NCBI RefSeq assembly: GCF_002799245.1
Contig: NZ_NEQV01000001.1
Location: 1-64,000, forward strand
Reading direction: 5' to 3'
Length of the DNA stretch: 64,000 nucleotides
DNA from: Stenotrophomonas maltophilia
GTDB taxonomy: Bacteria > Pseudomonadota > Gammaproteobacteria > Xanthomonadales > Xanthomonadaceae
The notes under the pieces were generated by a model. The model worked only from the letters and a program-made list of their open reading frames with translations. It searched no databases and had not been told where the DNA came from. Within the stretch, counting starts at the first letter, position 1. Each line of letters opens with the position of its first letter. Below, in pieces: positions 1-8,449 of this stretch. Position numbers and translations under genes: made by a program.

Positions 1-1
1 G

Positions 2-97
2 GGGCGGTGTGGGTTGGCAGGACCGTTGGCGCCATGGATTGCGCCATCGAGCCCCCAGGGACGGGTTTACGGCGTGTCCTGCCAACCCACACCGCCC
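2..97. repeat. Inverted-repeat element with 21-bp perfect arms
   Basis: Bases 2-22 (starting GGGCGGTGTGGG) are the exact reverse complement of 77-97. The 54-bp interior contains a smaller GGCGCCATGG-centred dyad. It lies downstream of the ftsH-side genes and has no coding potential on either strand. It looks like one of the dispersed hairpin repeats common in Xanthomonadaceae intergenic DNA. The left edge may continue outside the window. Confidence 0.75.
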
Positions 98-150
98 TGC
101 CATCCTAAAGAATGCCCGCTTCTGCTGTTGCTTCTGCTATTGCTGCTGAG

Positions 151-175
151 GTTGCCGGCCAGCGGCCGGCACTAC
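151..175 (-). repeat. REP-like hairpin ending in GTAG
   Basis: Read on the minus strand this begins GTAGTGCCGGCC and folds into a GC-rich stem (TGCCGGCC/GGCCGGCA) with a two-base loop. GTAG at one end of a short palindrome is the hallmark of SMAG-type REP elements of S. maltophilia. Confidence 0.6.
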
Positions 176-209
176 CACGGGTGCAGGGCGCAGCCCTGCC
201 GATCCCCCC

Positions 210-395
210 TCAACGGCGGCGGCGCTTGCGGTCCACGTACAGGGTCTTGGCGATGCTCAGCACGATGCCGACTGCGATACCTACCACGCACCCCAGCAGC
301 AGGTTGTCGGCGCTCAGGCCTACGCCCACCCCCACCACGGTGGCGATCACCATTTCGACGGTGTGGGAAATCGGTTCGGGCTTCGGGGCGGACAT
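210..395 (-). CDS. Small two-helix membrane protein, hypothetical
   Basis: A 61-residue protein starting MSAPKPEP, with two adjacent hydrophobic stretches (about residues 15-30 and 33-48, glycine/valine rich) and a strongly basic tail (DRKRRRR). The start was chosen because GGAG lies 6 bases upstream of this ATG; an in-frame ATG nine codons earlier has no such site. It is predicted to sit in the inner membrane with the basic tail in the cytoplasm. No family is recognised. It is downstream of ftsH on the same strand but behind a hairpin, so it is probably transcribed separately. Confidence 0.6.
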   Translation of the reverse strand: MSAPKPEPISHTVEMVIATVVGVGVGLSADNLLLGCVVGIAVGIVLSIAKTLYVDRKRRRR

Positions 396-446
396 GCAGG
401 CTCCAGCATCAGGTCGGTTCATCGGTGGGGCCAGGGGCCCGGAAAC

Positions 447-474
447 GACGAAGCCGGGTTGCCCCGGCCTCGTC
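447..474 (-). terminator. Probable ftsH terminator
   Basis: On the minus strand a 12-bp stem (GACGAGGCCGGG with CCCGGCTTCGTC, one G-T pair) is followed by GTTT. It begins about 20 bases after the ftsH stop codon. Confidence 0.6.
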
Positions 475-496
475 TGGTGTCACGTGCAGCGGGCCG

Positions 497-2437
497 TCAG
501 TGCGATTCGGCCGGGCCTGCGATCGGCGGCAGCGGACGGGCGTCGCCGCCCTTGTCGTTGCCACCATCCTTGTTCGACTTGTTCCAGCCGGCCGGCGGCG
601 GCGGATCGCGGCCTTCCATGATGGCGTCGATCTGCGGCGCATCGATGGTCTCGTACTGCAGCAGCAGCTGGGACATGGCGTGCAGCTTGTCCAGGTTGGC
701 CGTCATCAGCTCGGTGGTGCGCGCGTAGGCTTCGTCGAGGATGTTGCGGACTTCCTCGTCGATGCGACGTGCCGTGTCGTTGGACACGCTCTTGTGCTGG
801 GTGACCGACCGGCCCAGGAATACCTCGTCGTCCTCTTCGCCATAGGCGATCGGGCCGAGCTGGTCGGACAGGCCCCATTTGGTGACCATGTTGCGGGCCA
901 TCTTGGTGGCACGTTCGATGTCGTTGGAGGCGCCCGTGGTGACCTTGTCGGCACCGAAGATCAGCTCCTCGGCCACACGACCACCGTACAGCGAGCACAG
1001 CTGCGACTTGATCGCCACGCGGTTCATCGAGTACTTGTCGCCTTCCGGCAGGTACATGGTCACACCCAGCGCACGGCCGCGCGGAATGATGGTGACCTTG
1101 TAGACCGGGTCGTGCTCGGGCACCAGGCGGCCGACGATGGCGTGACCGGCTTCGTGGTAGGCGGTGAGGGTCTTCTCCTCTTCGCTCATGGCCATCGAGC
1201 GGCGCTCGGCACCCATCAGGATCTTGTCGCGGGCACGGTCGAAATGGTCCATGCGGACTTCCTTCTCGTTGCCACGCGCGGCGAACAGGGCCGCCTCGTT
1301 GCAGAGGTTGGCCAGGTCCGCACCGGAGAAGCCCGGGGTACCGCGCGCGATCACCATCGGCTCGACATCATCGGCCAGCGGCAGCTTGCGCATGTGGACC
1401 TTCAGGATGTGCTCGCGGCCCTTCACGTCCGGCAGGCCGACCACAACCTGGCGGTCGAAACGGCCCGGACGCAGCAGCGCCGGGTCCAGCACGTCCGGAC
1501 GGTTGGTCGCGGCGATCACGATCACGCCTTCGCCGCCTTCGAAACCATCCATCTCGACCAGCAGCTGGTTCAGGGTCTGCTCGCGCTCGTCATGACCGCC
1601 GCCCAGGCCGGCGCCACGGTGGCGACCGACGGCGTCGATTTCGTCGATGAAGATGATGCAAGGGGCGTGCTTCTTGGCCTGCTCGAACATGTCACGCACG
1701 CGGCTGGCGCCAACGCCAACGAACATTTCCACGAAGTCCGAACCGGAGATCGAGAAGAACGGCACCTTGGCTTCACCGGCGATGGCCTTGGCCAGCAGCG
1801 TCTTGCCGGTGCCCGGCGGGCCCACCATCAGCACGCCGCGCGGAATCTTGCCACCCAGCTTGGTGAACTTGGACGGGTCGCGCAGGAAGTCGACCAGCTC
1901 GCCCACTTCTTCCTTGGCCTCGTCGCAACCGGCGACGTCGGCAAAGGTGACCTTGATCTGGTCTTCGCCCTGCAGCTTGGCGCGCGACTTGCCGAAGGAC
2001 ATCGCGCCCTTGGCACCGCCACCACCGCCCTGCATCTGGCGCATGATGAACAACCAGAAGCCGATGATCAGGATGACCGGCAGGAAATTCATCAGGATCG
2101 CACCCAGGGAGATGCCGCTGGACGGCTCCTCCTGGACGATTTCCACGTTCTTGGTGCGCAGCACGTTGATCAGGTCACGATCGAACGGTGCGGTGATGGT
2201 GGACGACTGCCCACCCCGGGTGGTGTAGGTCAGCTGGCTGGTGCCGCCGCGCATGTCGCCGCCGAAGGCGACCTTCTGCACGTTGCCGCTGTCCACCTGG
2301 TCCAGGAACTGCGAGTACGACGCACCCTGCGCCCCAGCCCCGGAGGTCTTGGGCGAAAAGCTCTGGAAGACCACCATCAGCACGACGGCGACGACCACCC
2401 ATAGCAGGAGGTTCTTGGTCAAGTCGTTCATCCTCAT
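497..2437 (-). CDS. ftsH: ATP-dependent zinc metalloprotease FtsH
   Basis: Membrane-bound AAA+ protease that degrades misfolded and short-lived proteins at the inner membrane. The 646 residues show two N-terminal membrane helices (about 9-24 and 112-131), Walker A GPPGTGKT at 206-213, Walker B IIFIDEID near 261-268, the second region of homology [18 protein letters not shown], and the zinc motif HEAGH at 428-432. Length matches the E. coli enzyme (644). Start: ATG at 2437 has GGAG a few bases upstream; a second ATG two codons later is an alternative. It follows rlmE on the same strand after a 63-bp gap, the conserved rlmE-ftsH order of Gammaproteobacteria. The C-terminal tail is proline/glycine rich, as is usual. 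Confidence 0.98.
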   Translation of the reverse strand: MRMNDLTKNLLLWVVVAVVLMVVFQSFSPKTSGAGAQGASYSQFLDQVDSGNVQKVAFGGDMRGGTSQLTYTTRGGQSSTITAPFDRDLINVLRTKNVEIVQEEPSSGISLGAILMNFLPVILIIGFWLFIMRQMQGGGGGAKGAMSFGKSRAKLQGEDQIKVTFADVAGCDEAKEEVGELVDFLRDPSKFTKLGGKIPRGVLMVGPPGTGKTLLAKAIAGEAKVPFFSISGSDFVEMFVGVGASRVRDMFEQAKKHAPCIIFIDEIDAVGRHRGAGLGGGHDEREQTLNQLLVEMDGFEGGEGVIVIAATNRPDVLDPALLRPGRFDRQVVVGLPDVKGREHILKVHMRKLPLADDVEPMVIARGTPGFSGADLANLCNEAALFAARGNEKEVRMDHFDRARDKILMGAERRSMAMSEEEKTLTAYHEAGHAIVGRLVPEHDPVYKVTIIPRGRALGVTMYLPEGDKYSMNRVAIKSQLCSLYGGRVAEELIFGADKVTTGASNDIERATKMARNMVTKWGLSDQLGPIAYGEEDDEVFLGRSVTQHKSVSNDTARRIDEEVRNILDEAYARTTELMTANLDKLHAMSQLLLQYETIDAPQIDAIMEGRDPPPPAGWNKSNKDGGNDKGGDARPLPPIAGPAESH

Positions 2438-2500
2438 TGGCTCCGGTGTTCCTCTCAGTGCTGGCGTTGCGTTGGGGTCGAACTTGCGTACGTTGCGAGC

Positions 2501-3133
2501 TTACTTCATGTGGGCGCGTTTTCCCTGACCCAAGGCATACACCTCGGGAGAGCGCTTGCGCGAGGCTTCCGGCTTGCGGATGGAGACCTTGTCGTACCGG
2601 CGGCGCATATCGCGCACGTAGTCGTCAAAGCCCTCGCCCTGGAACAGCTTGATCAGGAACGCCCCACCGGTCTTCAGGTGGTTGTCGGCAAAATCCAGTG
2701 CAAGCTCCGCCAGGTGCATCATCCGCGGCTGGTCGACCGCGCCCACACCACTCTTATTGGGGGCCATGTCCGACAGCACAAGGTCTACCGGCTGATCCCC
2801 GAGCATGGCTTCAAACTGCGATAGGACGGTTTCTTCCCTGAAGTCACCATGAAGGAACTCCACGCCGGCCAGTGGCGGCATGTCCAGGATGTCCAGGGCC
2901 AGCACGCGACCGGTGTCGCCGATCTGTCTCCGAACCTGCTGAGACCAGCCCCCCGGCGCCGCGCCGAGGTCGACCACCACCATGTGCGGCTTCAGCAACC
3001 GGTCACGTTCGAGCAGCTCTTCGAGCTTGTAGGCGGCGCGCGAGCGCATGCCTTCGGCCTGCGCCTTCTTCACGAAGGGGTCGGAGAAGTGTTCCTTGAG
3101 CCAGCGCTGGCTGCTTTTGCTGCGGGTAGCCAT
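2501..3133 (-). CDS. rlmE: 23S rRNA (uridine-2'-O-)-methyltransferase RlmE
   Basis: SAM-dependent methyltransferase (FtsJ/RrmJ) that methylates U2552 of 23S rRNA in the late large subunit. The 210-residue protein has the family size, the SAM motif [13 protein letters not shown] near residue 55, an acidic DMAPN motif near 124 and the basic N-terminal RNA-binding segment ([11 protein letters not shown]). It lies directly upstream of ftsH and is divergent from yhbY, with 65 bp between the two start codons. RlmE, FtsH and YhbY are also neighbours in E. coli. Confidence 0.97.
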   Translation of the reverse strand: MATRSKSSQRWLKEHFSDPFVKKAQAEGMRSRAAYKLEELLERDRLLKPHMVVVDLGAAPGGWSQQVRRQIGDTGRVLALDILDMPPLAGVEFLHGDFREETVLSQFEAMLGDQPVDLVLSDMAPNKSGVGAVDQPRMMHLAELALDFADNHLKTGGAFLIKLFQGEGFDDYVRDMRRRYDKVSIRKPEASRKRSPEVYALGQGKRAHMK

Positions 3134-3198
3134 TGAAAATAGGGGCTGATGGGGTCCTCATGATACCCTGATCGCCCCATTCAACCGTGTTTTCCTGC

Positions 3199-3504
3199 AT
3201 GTCCATCGCCCTGACCGCCTCCCAGACCCGTTTCCTGCGCGGCCAAGCCCACGACCTGAAGGCCCTGCTGCAGACCGGCGGCAAGGGCGTGACCCCGGCC
3301 TTCATCGCTGAGCTGAACGAAGTGCTGGAGCGCCACGAACTGGTCAAGGTGAAGGTCGCTGCCGAGGATCGCGACGCCCGTGACGTGATGATCGGCGAGA
3401 TCGTCGAAGCCACCGAAAGCGCGCTGGTACAGCGCATCGGCCACGTTGCCGTGCTGTACCGCCCCAGCAAGGAACAGCGCCAGATCGTGCTGCCGCGCGG
3501 CTGA
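3199..3504 (+). CDS. yhbY: YhbY/CRM-domain RNA-binding protein
   Basis: A single CRM domain of about 101 residues. Members of the family bind pre-50S ribosomal particles. The GxxG RNA-binding loop is visible as QTGGKGVT near residue 27, and the end (VAVLYRPSKE) is the conserved last strand. The ATG at 3199 gives the usual MSIALTASQ start; a GTG four codons earlier is possible. It is transcribed away from rlmE, which keeps the conserved divergent arrangement. Confidence 0.93.
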   Translation: MSIALTASQTRFLRGQAHDLKALLQTGGKGVTPAFIAELNEVLERHELVKVKVAAEDRDARDVMIGEIVEATESALVQRIGHVAVLYRPSKEQRQIVLPRG

Positions 3505-3517
3505 TCGCCCTACTGCC

Positions 3518-3892
3518 ATGCAGCTGAACCACGAACCGCCTGACTACGCCTACAGCCTGCGCGCCGCCGATGGTCGCTCGGCCAAGGTCAATGACCAGGT
3601 GCTGGACAGCAGCTTTTTCCTGACCCCGGACCAGCTGGTCGCCCGATGGCCGGTGGCGGGTGCCGCCGCGCTGCAGGTAGCTGACCTGGAGCCGATCCTG
3701 GCGATGAACCCGGCGCTGATCGTGCTCGGCACCGGCGACCGCCAGGTGTTCCCGCCGGCGGTAGTGATGGCCGCCTGCCTGTCACGCGGCATCGGCCTGG
3801 AAGTGATGAACAATCCGGCCGCCGCCCGTACCTTCAACATCCTGGCCGGCGAAGGCCGCAAGGTTGCAGCCGCCTTCATTCTGGAAGGCTGA
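3518..3892 (+). CDS. Mth938-like domain protein (DUF498 family)
   Basis: A 124-residue protein starting MQLNHEPPDY 13 bases after yhbY, so the two are probably cotranscribed. The core LEPILAMNPALIVLGTGDRQ followed by GIGLEVMNNPAAARTFNILAGEGRKV fits the Mth938/NDUFAF3-like fold. In eukaryotes that family helps assemble respiratory complex I; the bacterial role is not established. The family assignment is from sequence pattern and the function is left open. Confidence 0.85.
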   Translation: MQLNHEPPDYAYSLRAADGRSAKVNDQVLDSSFFLTPDQLVARWPVAGAAALQVADLEPILAMNPALIVLGTGDRQVFPPAVVMAACLSRGIGLEVMNNPAAARTFNILAGEGRKVAAAFILEG

Positions 3893-3940
3893 ACGCTTGA
3901 GCCGCCGAGCATGGCCCGGCGCCATCCTGGATCACAGCCT

Positions 3941-4718
3941 GTCCGTAGCGCCCGAGCCCATGCTCGGGTGGCGGCGCGCAGCGTCGTGAAGAGCAGCCGA
4001 GCGCAGGCTCGGCTCTACCGGTGGCAGTGGCAACCGGGATATCCGTAGCGCCCGAGCCGATGCCCGGGCGGCGGCGCGCAGCGTCGTGAAGAGCAGCCGA
4101 GCGTGGGCTCGGCTCTACCGGCGGCAGTGGCAACCGGGATATCCGTAGCGCCCGAGCCGATGCCCGGACGGCGGCGCGCAGCGTCGTGAAGAGCAGCCGA
4201 GCGTGGGCTCGGCTCTACCGGCGGCAGTGGCAACCGGGATATCCGTAGCGCCCGAGCCGATGCTCGGGCGGCGGCGCGCAGCGTCGTGAAGAGCAGCCGA
4301 GCGTGGGCTCGGCTCTACCGGCGGCAGTGGCAACCGGGATATCCGTAGCGCCCGAGCCCATGCTCGGGTGGCGGCGCGCAGCGTCTGAAGAGCAGCCGAG
4401 CGCGGGCTCGGCTCTACCGGTGGCAGTGGCAACCGGGATATCCGTAGCGCCCGAGCCGATGCCCGGGCGGCGGCGCGCAGCGTCGTGAAGAGCAGCCGAG
4501 CGCGGGCTCGGCTCTACCGGTGGCAGTGGCAACCGCGATATCCGTAGCGCCCGAGCCCATGCTCGGGCGGCGGCGCGCAGCGTCGTGAAGAGCAGCCGAG
4601 CGTGGGCTCGGCTCTACCGGCAACAGTGGCAACCGCGATATCCGTAGCGCCCGAGCCCATGCTCGGGCGGCGGCGCGCAGCGTCGTGAAGAGCAGCCGAG
4701 CGTGGGCTCGGCTCTACA
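3941..4718. repeat. Eight-unit tandem array of 100-bp REP-dimer repeats
   Basis: Units begin at TCCGTAGCGCCCGAGC at 3942, 4042, 4142, 4242, 4342, 4441, 4541 and 4641; period 100 bp, one unit 99 bp because of a single-base deletion near 4385. Each unit holds two hairpins, CGCCCGAGC..GCTCGGGYG and AGCCGAGCG..CGCTCGGCT, each bordered by GTAG or CTAC, then a 26-bp spacer (GGCAGTGGCAACC...GATATCC). Units differ only at a few transition-like positions. The last unit is cut after the second hairpin. The array fills the space between the convergent ends of the Mth938-like gene and nlpD. Long open frames across it are artefacts of the 100-bp period. Confidence 0.95.
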
Positions 4719-4727
4719 TATCGGCAC

Positions 4728-4744
4728 GCCGGGCATTGCCCGGC
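4728..4744 (-). terminator. Short hairpin after nlpD
   Basis: GCCGGGCA and TGCCCGGC pair around one base, 20 bases past the nlpD stop. There is no clear U tract, so it could also be a partial REP hairpin at the edge of the array. Confidence 0.35.
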
Positions 4745-4763
4745 GGGACCGCATCTGTTCGCA

Positions 4764-5546
4764 TCAGCGCGCCGGCAGGTACTGCTGCGGGTCGACCGGC
4801 TTGCCGTTGTAGCGAATCTCGAAGTGGACCATGTCGCGGTTTGCGCCGGTGCGGCCCATCTCGGCGATCTGCTCGCCAGCCTTCACGCTCTGGCCTTCGT
4901 TCACCAGGCGCTTGCGGTTGTGGCCATAGGCCGACAGCCACTGGTCGCTGTGCTTGATGATGATCAGCTCGCCGTAGCCCACCAGACCGGCACCGGAGTA
5001 AACCACCACGCCATTGGCGGTCGCCTTGACCGCCTGGCCGCTGGTGCCGGCGATGTCCACGCCCTGCTTGGTCGCGTCACCGGCCACGTAGCGGCCAACG
5101 ATCGCGCCATCGGCCGGCCAGCGCCAGGCGATGTTGCTCTTCACCGGACCGACCGGTGCCGGCGCCGGCGCGGTGCTGCCACCACTGCTGCCACCCGAGC
5201 GCGGCGGGGTAACCACCGTGGTGGGCGCGCGGCCACCGCTGGCGCCGGCCGGATACAGCCGGATCACCTGGCCCGGATGGATGGTCGAGGGGTTGTCCAG
5301 GCTGTTCCAGGCAATCAGGTCCGCCGGAGTGATGTCGTGGATGCGGGCCAACGCATAGATGGTGTCGCCCTTGCGCACCACCACGGTCTGCCCGGGCTTG
5401 GGCACCGAGGTCTTCGGCGTGGTCACGCCACCGGCGTTGCCGCCGCCCGGACGGACCACGGTGGCGGTGCCGCAGGCGGCCAGGGTGGAAACCAGCAACG
5501 CCAGCGCGCCGATGCGCACTCCCTTGCTCAGACGATCAGGACTCAT
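4764..5546 (-). CDS. nlpD: NlpD-type lipoprotein, LysM plus M23 domains
   Basis: Outer-membrane lipoprotein of the LytM group; E. coli NlpD activates the amidase AmiC during septal cell-wall splitting. The 260-residue protein has a lipoprotein signal (LVSTLAAC, cysteine near residue 25), a LysM peptidoglycan-binding domain (VVRKGDTIYALARIHDIT..) and a C-terminal M23/LytM domain. The visible stretch SAYGHNRKRLVNEGQSVKAG carries a histidine, but the full catalytic zinc set is not obvious, as in non-catalytic activators. The ATG at 5546 overlaps the yqaA stop (ATGA). It ends the surE-pcm-yqaA-nlpD operon. No rpoS gene follows; the REP array does. Confidence 0.93.
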   Translation of the reverse strand: MSPDRLSKGVRIGALALLVSTLAACGTATVVRPGGGNAGGVTTPKTSVPKPGQTVVVRKGDTIYALARIHDITPADLIAWNSLDNPSTIHPGQVIRLYPAGASGGRAPTTVVTPPRSGGSSGGSTAPAPAPVGPVKSNIAWRWPADGAIVGRYVAGDATKQGVDIAGTSGQAVKATANGVVVYSGAGLVGYGELIIIKHSDQWLSAYGHNRKRLVNEGQSVKAGEQIAEMGRTGANRDMVHFEIRYNGKPVDPQQYLPAR

Positions 5547-6157
5547 GCGAACTTCGACCTCCATACAAGCCAGGCGATCAGCACCACCACCAGCGCGGTG
5601 GCGATCCAGCCCAGCGGTTCAATCCAGCGACGCAATGCCGCTTCGGCACGCGCACCACCGATACGGATGACCGCGGCCAGCACGAATACGCGCTTGCCGC
5701 GACCGATCAGCATGCTCAGCAGGTACTGCGGCATCGGTACGCCGACGATACCCGATGCCCATGTGAAGACCTTCATCGGGATGGGCATGAAACCGCCCAG
5801 CACCAGGAAGGTGAACACCGCCCACGGCGACTCGACCATCTTCGCCTGTACGGTGGTGATGCCCTGCTCGATCGCCGGCAGCATGCCCAGCGCTTCGAAC
5901 AACGGCTTGACCGCCTCGAAAGCGTAATGACCCAGCGCGTAGCCGACCAGCGCGCCGACCATCGAGCCAGCCAGGCTGAGGGTGGCGAACCACCAGCCGC
6001 GCTTGGGCTGGGCCACGCACATCGGTGCCAGCATCACCTCCGGCATCACCGGGAAGATGATCGCCTCGAAGAAGCTCAACACCGTCAGGTAGGTCGGCGC
6101 CCGTTCGTGCGCCGCCCACTTCATCGCCCGCTCGTACAGCGGCCCGAAAATCTTCAT
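5543..6157 (-). CDS. yqaA: YqaA-type DedA/VTT-family inner-membrane protein
   Basis: A 204-residue protein with four to five hydrophobic segments. Motifs typical of the SNARE-associated/VTT family are present: FFEAIIFPVMPEVMLAP near residue 29 and GGFMPIPMKVFTWASGIVG near 131. Related DedA proteins are thought to flip or transport lipids and affect envelope integrity; this member's substrate is unknown. It lies 18 bp after pcm and overlaps nlpD by 4 bp (ATGA), so it is translationally coupled. E. coli does not have yqaA between pcm and nlpD. Confidence 0.9.
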   Translation of the reverse strand: MKIFGPLYERAMKWAAHERAPTYLTVLSFFEAIIFPVMPEVMLAPMCVAQPKRGWWFATLSLAGSMVGALVGYALGHYAFEAVKPLFEALGMLPAIEQGITTVQAKMVESPWAVFTFLVLGGFMPIPMKVFTWASGIVGVPMPQYLLSMLIGRGKRVFVLAAVIRIGGARAEAALRRWIEPLGWIATALVVVLIAWLVWRSKFA

Positions 6158-6175
6158 GCAACCCTGCTCCGTGGA

Positions 6176-6853
6176 TTAGTCGAGCATGCCAGACAGCAGC
6201 GGCACGAACGTGACCGGCGCCAGCACGCGTTGTTCGATGCTGCCATCGGGCTTGCGGTCCAGCTGCACCAGTGACTGCCCGCCCGGGCCACCGACCGGCG
6301 CCACCAGGCGCCCGCCTTCGGCCAACTGCCCGACCAGTTCATCGACCAGTGCAGGCGCGGCGGCGGTGACGACGATGGCATCGAACGGACCGTGCTCGGC
6401 CCAGCCGGCGCGGCCGTCGTCATGCTTGGTGCGGATGTTCATGCCCAGTGCGCGGAAGCGCTTGCGTGCCTGGCGCAGCAGGTCACCGATGCGTTCCACG
6501 GTGTAGACCTCCAGGCCCAGTGCGCCGAGGATGGCGGCCTGGTAGCCGGAGCCGGTACCGACTTCCAGCACGCGCTTCGGCGCGACCTGGAGCACCGCCT
6601 CGGTCATCCGCGCAACCACCCAGGGCTGCGAGATGGTCTGGCCATGTCCGATCGGCAGCGCGGTGTCTTCATACGCGCGCGAGGCCAGTGCTTCATCGAT
6701 GAACAGATGGCGCGGCACCACCCGGATCGCGTTCAAGGTGGACTCGTCGACGATGCCGGCCTCACGCAGGCGGTCGACCAGACGATCACGCACGCGCTGC
6801 GAGGTCATGCCGATACCGACGGCTTCCGGCTGCAGTCGCAGGCGTGGACTCAT
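6176..6853 (-). CDS. pcm: Protein-L-isoaspartate O-methyltransferase
   Basis: Repairs aged proteins by methylating L-isoaspartyl residues with SAM. The 225-residue protein carries the family motif [32 protein letters not shown] in its first third and the SAM-binding [13 protein letters not shown] near residue 96. Its ATG overlaps the surE stop (ATGA). It is the second gene of the conserved surE-pcm pair. Confidence 0.97.
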   Translation of the reverse strand: MSPRLRLQPEAVGIGMTSQRVRDRLVDRLREAGIVDESTLNAIRVVPRHLFIDEALASRAYEDTALPIGHGQTISQPWVVARMTEAVLQVAPKRVLEVGTGSGYQAAILGALGLEVYTVERIGDLLRQARKRFRALGMNIRTKHDDGRAGWAEHGPFDAIVVTAAAPALVDELVGQLAEGGRLVAPVGGPGGQSLVQLDRKPDGSIEQRVLAPVTFVPLLSGMLD

Positions 6854-7629
6854 GCCGGCCGGTCCAGCGCGGCACTGAGGCCGCCAACCCAGCTGGCCAC
6901 TTTCTCCAGCGCCTGGTAGCGGGTCAGGTCGACCTGGATCGGGGTGATCGAGATATGGCCGGTGCGCACCGCGTGGAAGTCGGTGCCGGGGCCGGAGTCC
7001 TGCTCACGGCCGGCCGGGCCGATCCAGTACACCTCGTTGCCACGCGGGTCCTTCTGCGCGATGCAGCCCTCGGCACGATGGCGGTTGCCGAGGCGGGTGA
7101 CCTCGAAGCCCTTGACCTCGCCCCATGGCAGGTCCGGCACGTTGACGTTGAGGATGGTGTCAGCCGGCAGCGGATCGGCCTTGAGCCGGGCGACGATCTC
7201 CACCGCGGCACGCGCGGCGGTCTCGAAGTGCTTCGGATCGTGGTTGCGGCTGACCAGCGAGACCGCCACGGCCGGCAATCCCAGGAAGCGACCTTCCATC
7301 GCCGCCGAGACGGTGCCGGAATAGATCACGTCGTCGCCGAGGTTGGCGGCGTTGTTGATGCCGGACACGACAATGTCAGGCTCGAATTCAAGCAGGCCGG
7401 TCAGCGCCAGGTGCACGCAGTCGGTCGGTGTACCGGCCACCGAGACGGTGTAGTGGTCGATGCGCTTGAGCCGGATCGGCAGGTCCAGGGTCAGCGAATT
7501 GCTGGCACCGGAGCGATCGCGGTCGGGCGCAACCACCGTGACTTCGTGTCCGGCCTCGCGCAGGACCGAGGCAAGCATCCGGATGCCTGCAGCGTCGACA
7601 CCATCGTCATTACTGACCAGGATTCGCAT
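6850..7629 (-). CDS. surE: 5'/3'-nucleotidase SurE
   Basis: Stationary-phase survival protein, a metal-dependent nucleoside monophosphatase. The start [15 protein letters not shown] at 7629 contains the paired aspartates (NDD) that bind metal, and [26 protein letters not shown] is the family signature. The 259-residue length fits. In-frame codons upstream of this ATG do not resemble the family. First gene of the surE-pcm-yqaA-nlpD operon, with overlapping ATGA junctions at surE/pcm and yqaA/nlpD. It is divergent from the Smr gene. Confidence 0.97.
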   Translation of the reverse strand: MRILVSNDDGVDAAGIRMLASVLREAGHEVTVVAPDRDRSGASNSLTLDLPIRLKRIDHYTVSVAGTPTDCVHLALTGLLEFEPDIVVSGINNAANLGDDVIYSGTVSAAMEGRFLGLPAVAVSLVSRNHDPKHFETAARAAVEIVARLKADPLPADTILNVNVPDLPWGEVKGFEVTRLGNRHRAEGCIAQKDPRGNEVYWIGPAGREQDSGPGTDFHAVRTGHISITPIQVDLTRYQALEKVASWVGGLSAALDRPA

Positions 7630-7838
7630 CTTCGATTTAACCGCTTGATTTTCCAAGAATTCGATTCCATCACCGTGCAGTGTGGGCGGGACCGTCGCGC
7701 TTCCCTGCGGAAGCCGTCGACCCTGCAAGGGCATCGTCTATTGTGCCGCATGCGAGCCGCCGGTCCTACCCTGCCGGCGGTCACGACCGACATCGAACCG
7801 TCATAGGCAGACCCGCGCCGGCGGTTTACCCTGTGCGC

Positions 7839-8378
7839 ATGTCGCACCCTGAAGACGAAGATCCGGCCGCGCTGTTCCGTGCGGCCATCGGCGAAGTGAC
7901 GCCGTTGCGCAAGGATGCCGAGCCGGCGCCTGCTGCGCCCCGGCCGAAGCCGCGCGCACGCATGGCCGAACGTGACGAGGCCGAAGCCGCCGGCGAGTTC
8001 GCCCGGCTGCTGCGTGACAGTACGCCACTGGAAGCCGGCGACGTGGCCAGCTATCGCCGTGACAACCTGCCACCACGCCTGTTCCAGCGCCTCAAGCGCG
8101 GCCAGTATTCGGTGCAGGACGAGCTGGACCTGCACGGTGCCACCGCCACGCAGGCGGAAACCCTGCTGCGCCAGTTCCTGCTGGAGGCGCATGCACATGA
8201 ATATGGCTGCGTGCGCATCATCCACGGCAAGGGATTGCAGTCCGATGGCGGTGCACCGGTGCTGAAGAACCTGGTTGATCGCCTGCTGCGGCTGCGCAAC
8301 GACGTACTGGCGTTTCATTCGGCGCCGACCGGGCAAGGTGGCACCGGCGCGGTACTGGTGCTGCTGGCACGCCGCTGA
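7839..8378 (+). CDS. Smr-domain protein (SmrA/YdaL-like)
   Basis: A 179-residue protein with an acidic, proline-rich N-terminus and a C-terminal Smr domain. The domain hallmarks are ELDLHG (DxH motif) near residue 100, IIHGKGLQS (HGxG) near 131, and a closing GGTGAVLVLL. Smr domains of this type are single-strand nucleases or nucleic-acid-binding modules related to the MutS2 tail. It lies on the plus strand between truD and surE, breaking an order that is continuous in E. coli. Start: ATG at 7839 (MSHPEDEDP). Confidence 0.92.
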   Translation: MSHPEDEDPAALFRAAIGEVTPLRKDAEPAPAAPRPKPRARMAERDEAEAAGEFARLLRDSTPLEAGDVASYRRDNLPPRLFQRLKRGQYSVQDELDLHGATATQAETLLRQFLLEAHAHEYGCVRIIHGKGLQSDGGAPVLKNLVDRLLRLRNDVLAFHSAPTGQGGTGAVLVLLARR

Positions 8379-8379
8379 A

Positions 8380-8446
8380 AAAAAGGGGACGGAGGGAATT
8401 AAGTCGTTTGTGCCACAAACGACTTAATTCCCTCCGTCCCCTTTTT
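8380..8446. repeat. Perfect 33-bp inverted repeat, probable bidirectional terminator
   Basis: Arms 8380-8412 and 8414-8446 pair perfectly (33 of 33) around a single C. Each arm begins with A5 then GGGGACGGAGGG, so transcripts from either side end in a stem plus U run. It fills the gap between the convergent smr and truD genes. The arms are far longer than a normal terminator needs, and the sequence resembles a dispersed repeat adopted as a terminator. Confidence 0.9.
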
Positions 8447-8449
8447 CTG

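Noticed and set aside
14..2404. Plus-strand open frame of nearly 800 codons
   Set aside because: It is antisense to ftsH, whose minus-strand reading has all conserved AAA and protease motifs; the antisense reading is His/Gln/Gly/Ala-rich with no domain.
3876..4632. Chain of overlapping minus-strand open frames of 72-105 codons
   Set aside because: They are the same peptide pattern repeated with the 100-bp period of the REP array and have no ribosome sites.
3941..4718. CRISPR array
   Set aside because: Repeat plus spacer is constant in both parts; the spacers are the same in each unit, the unit is 100 bp and no cas gene is present. It is a tandem REP array.
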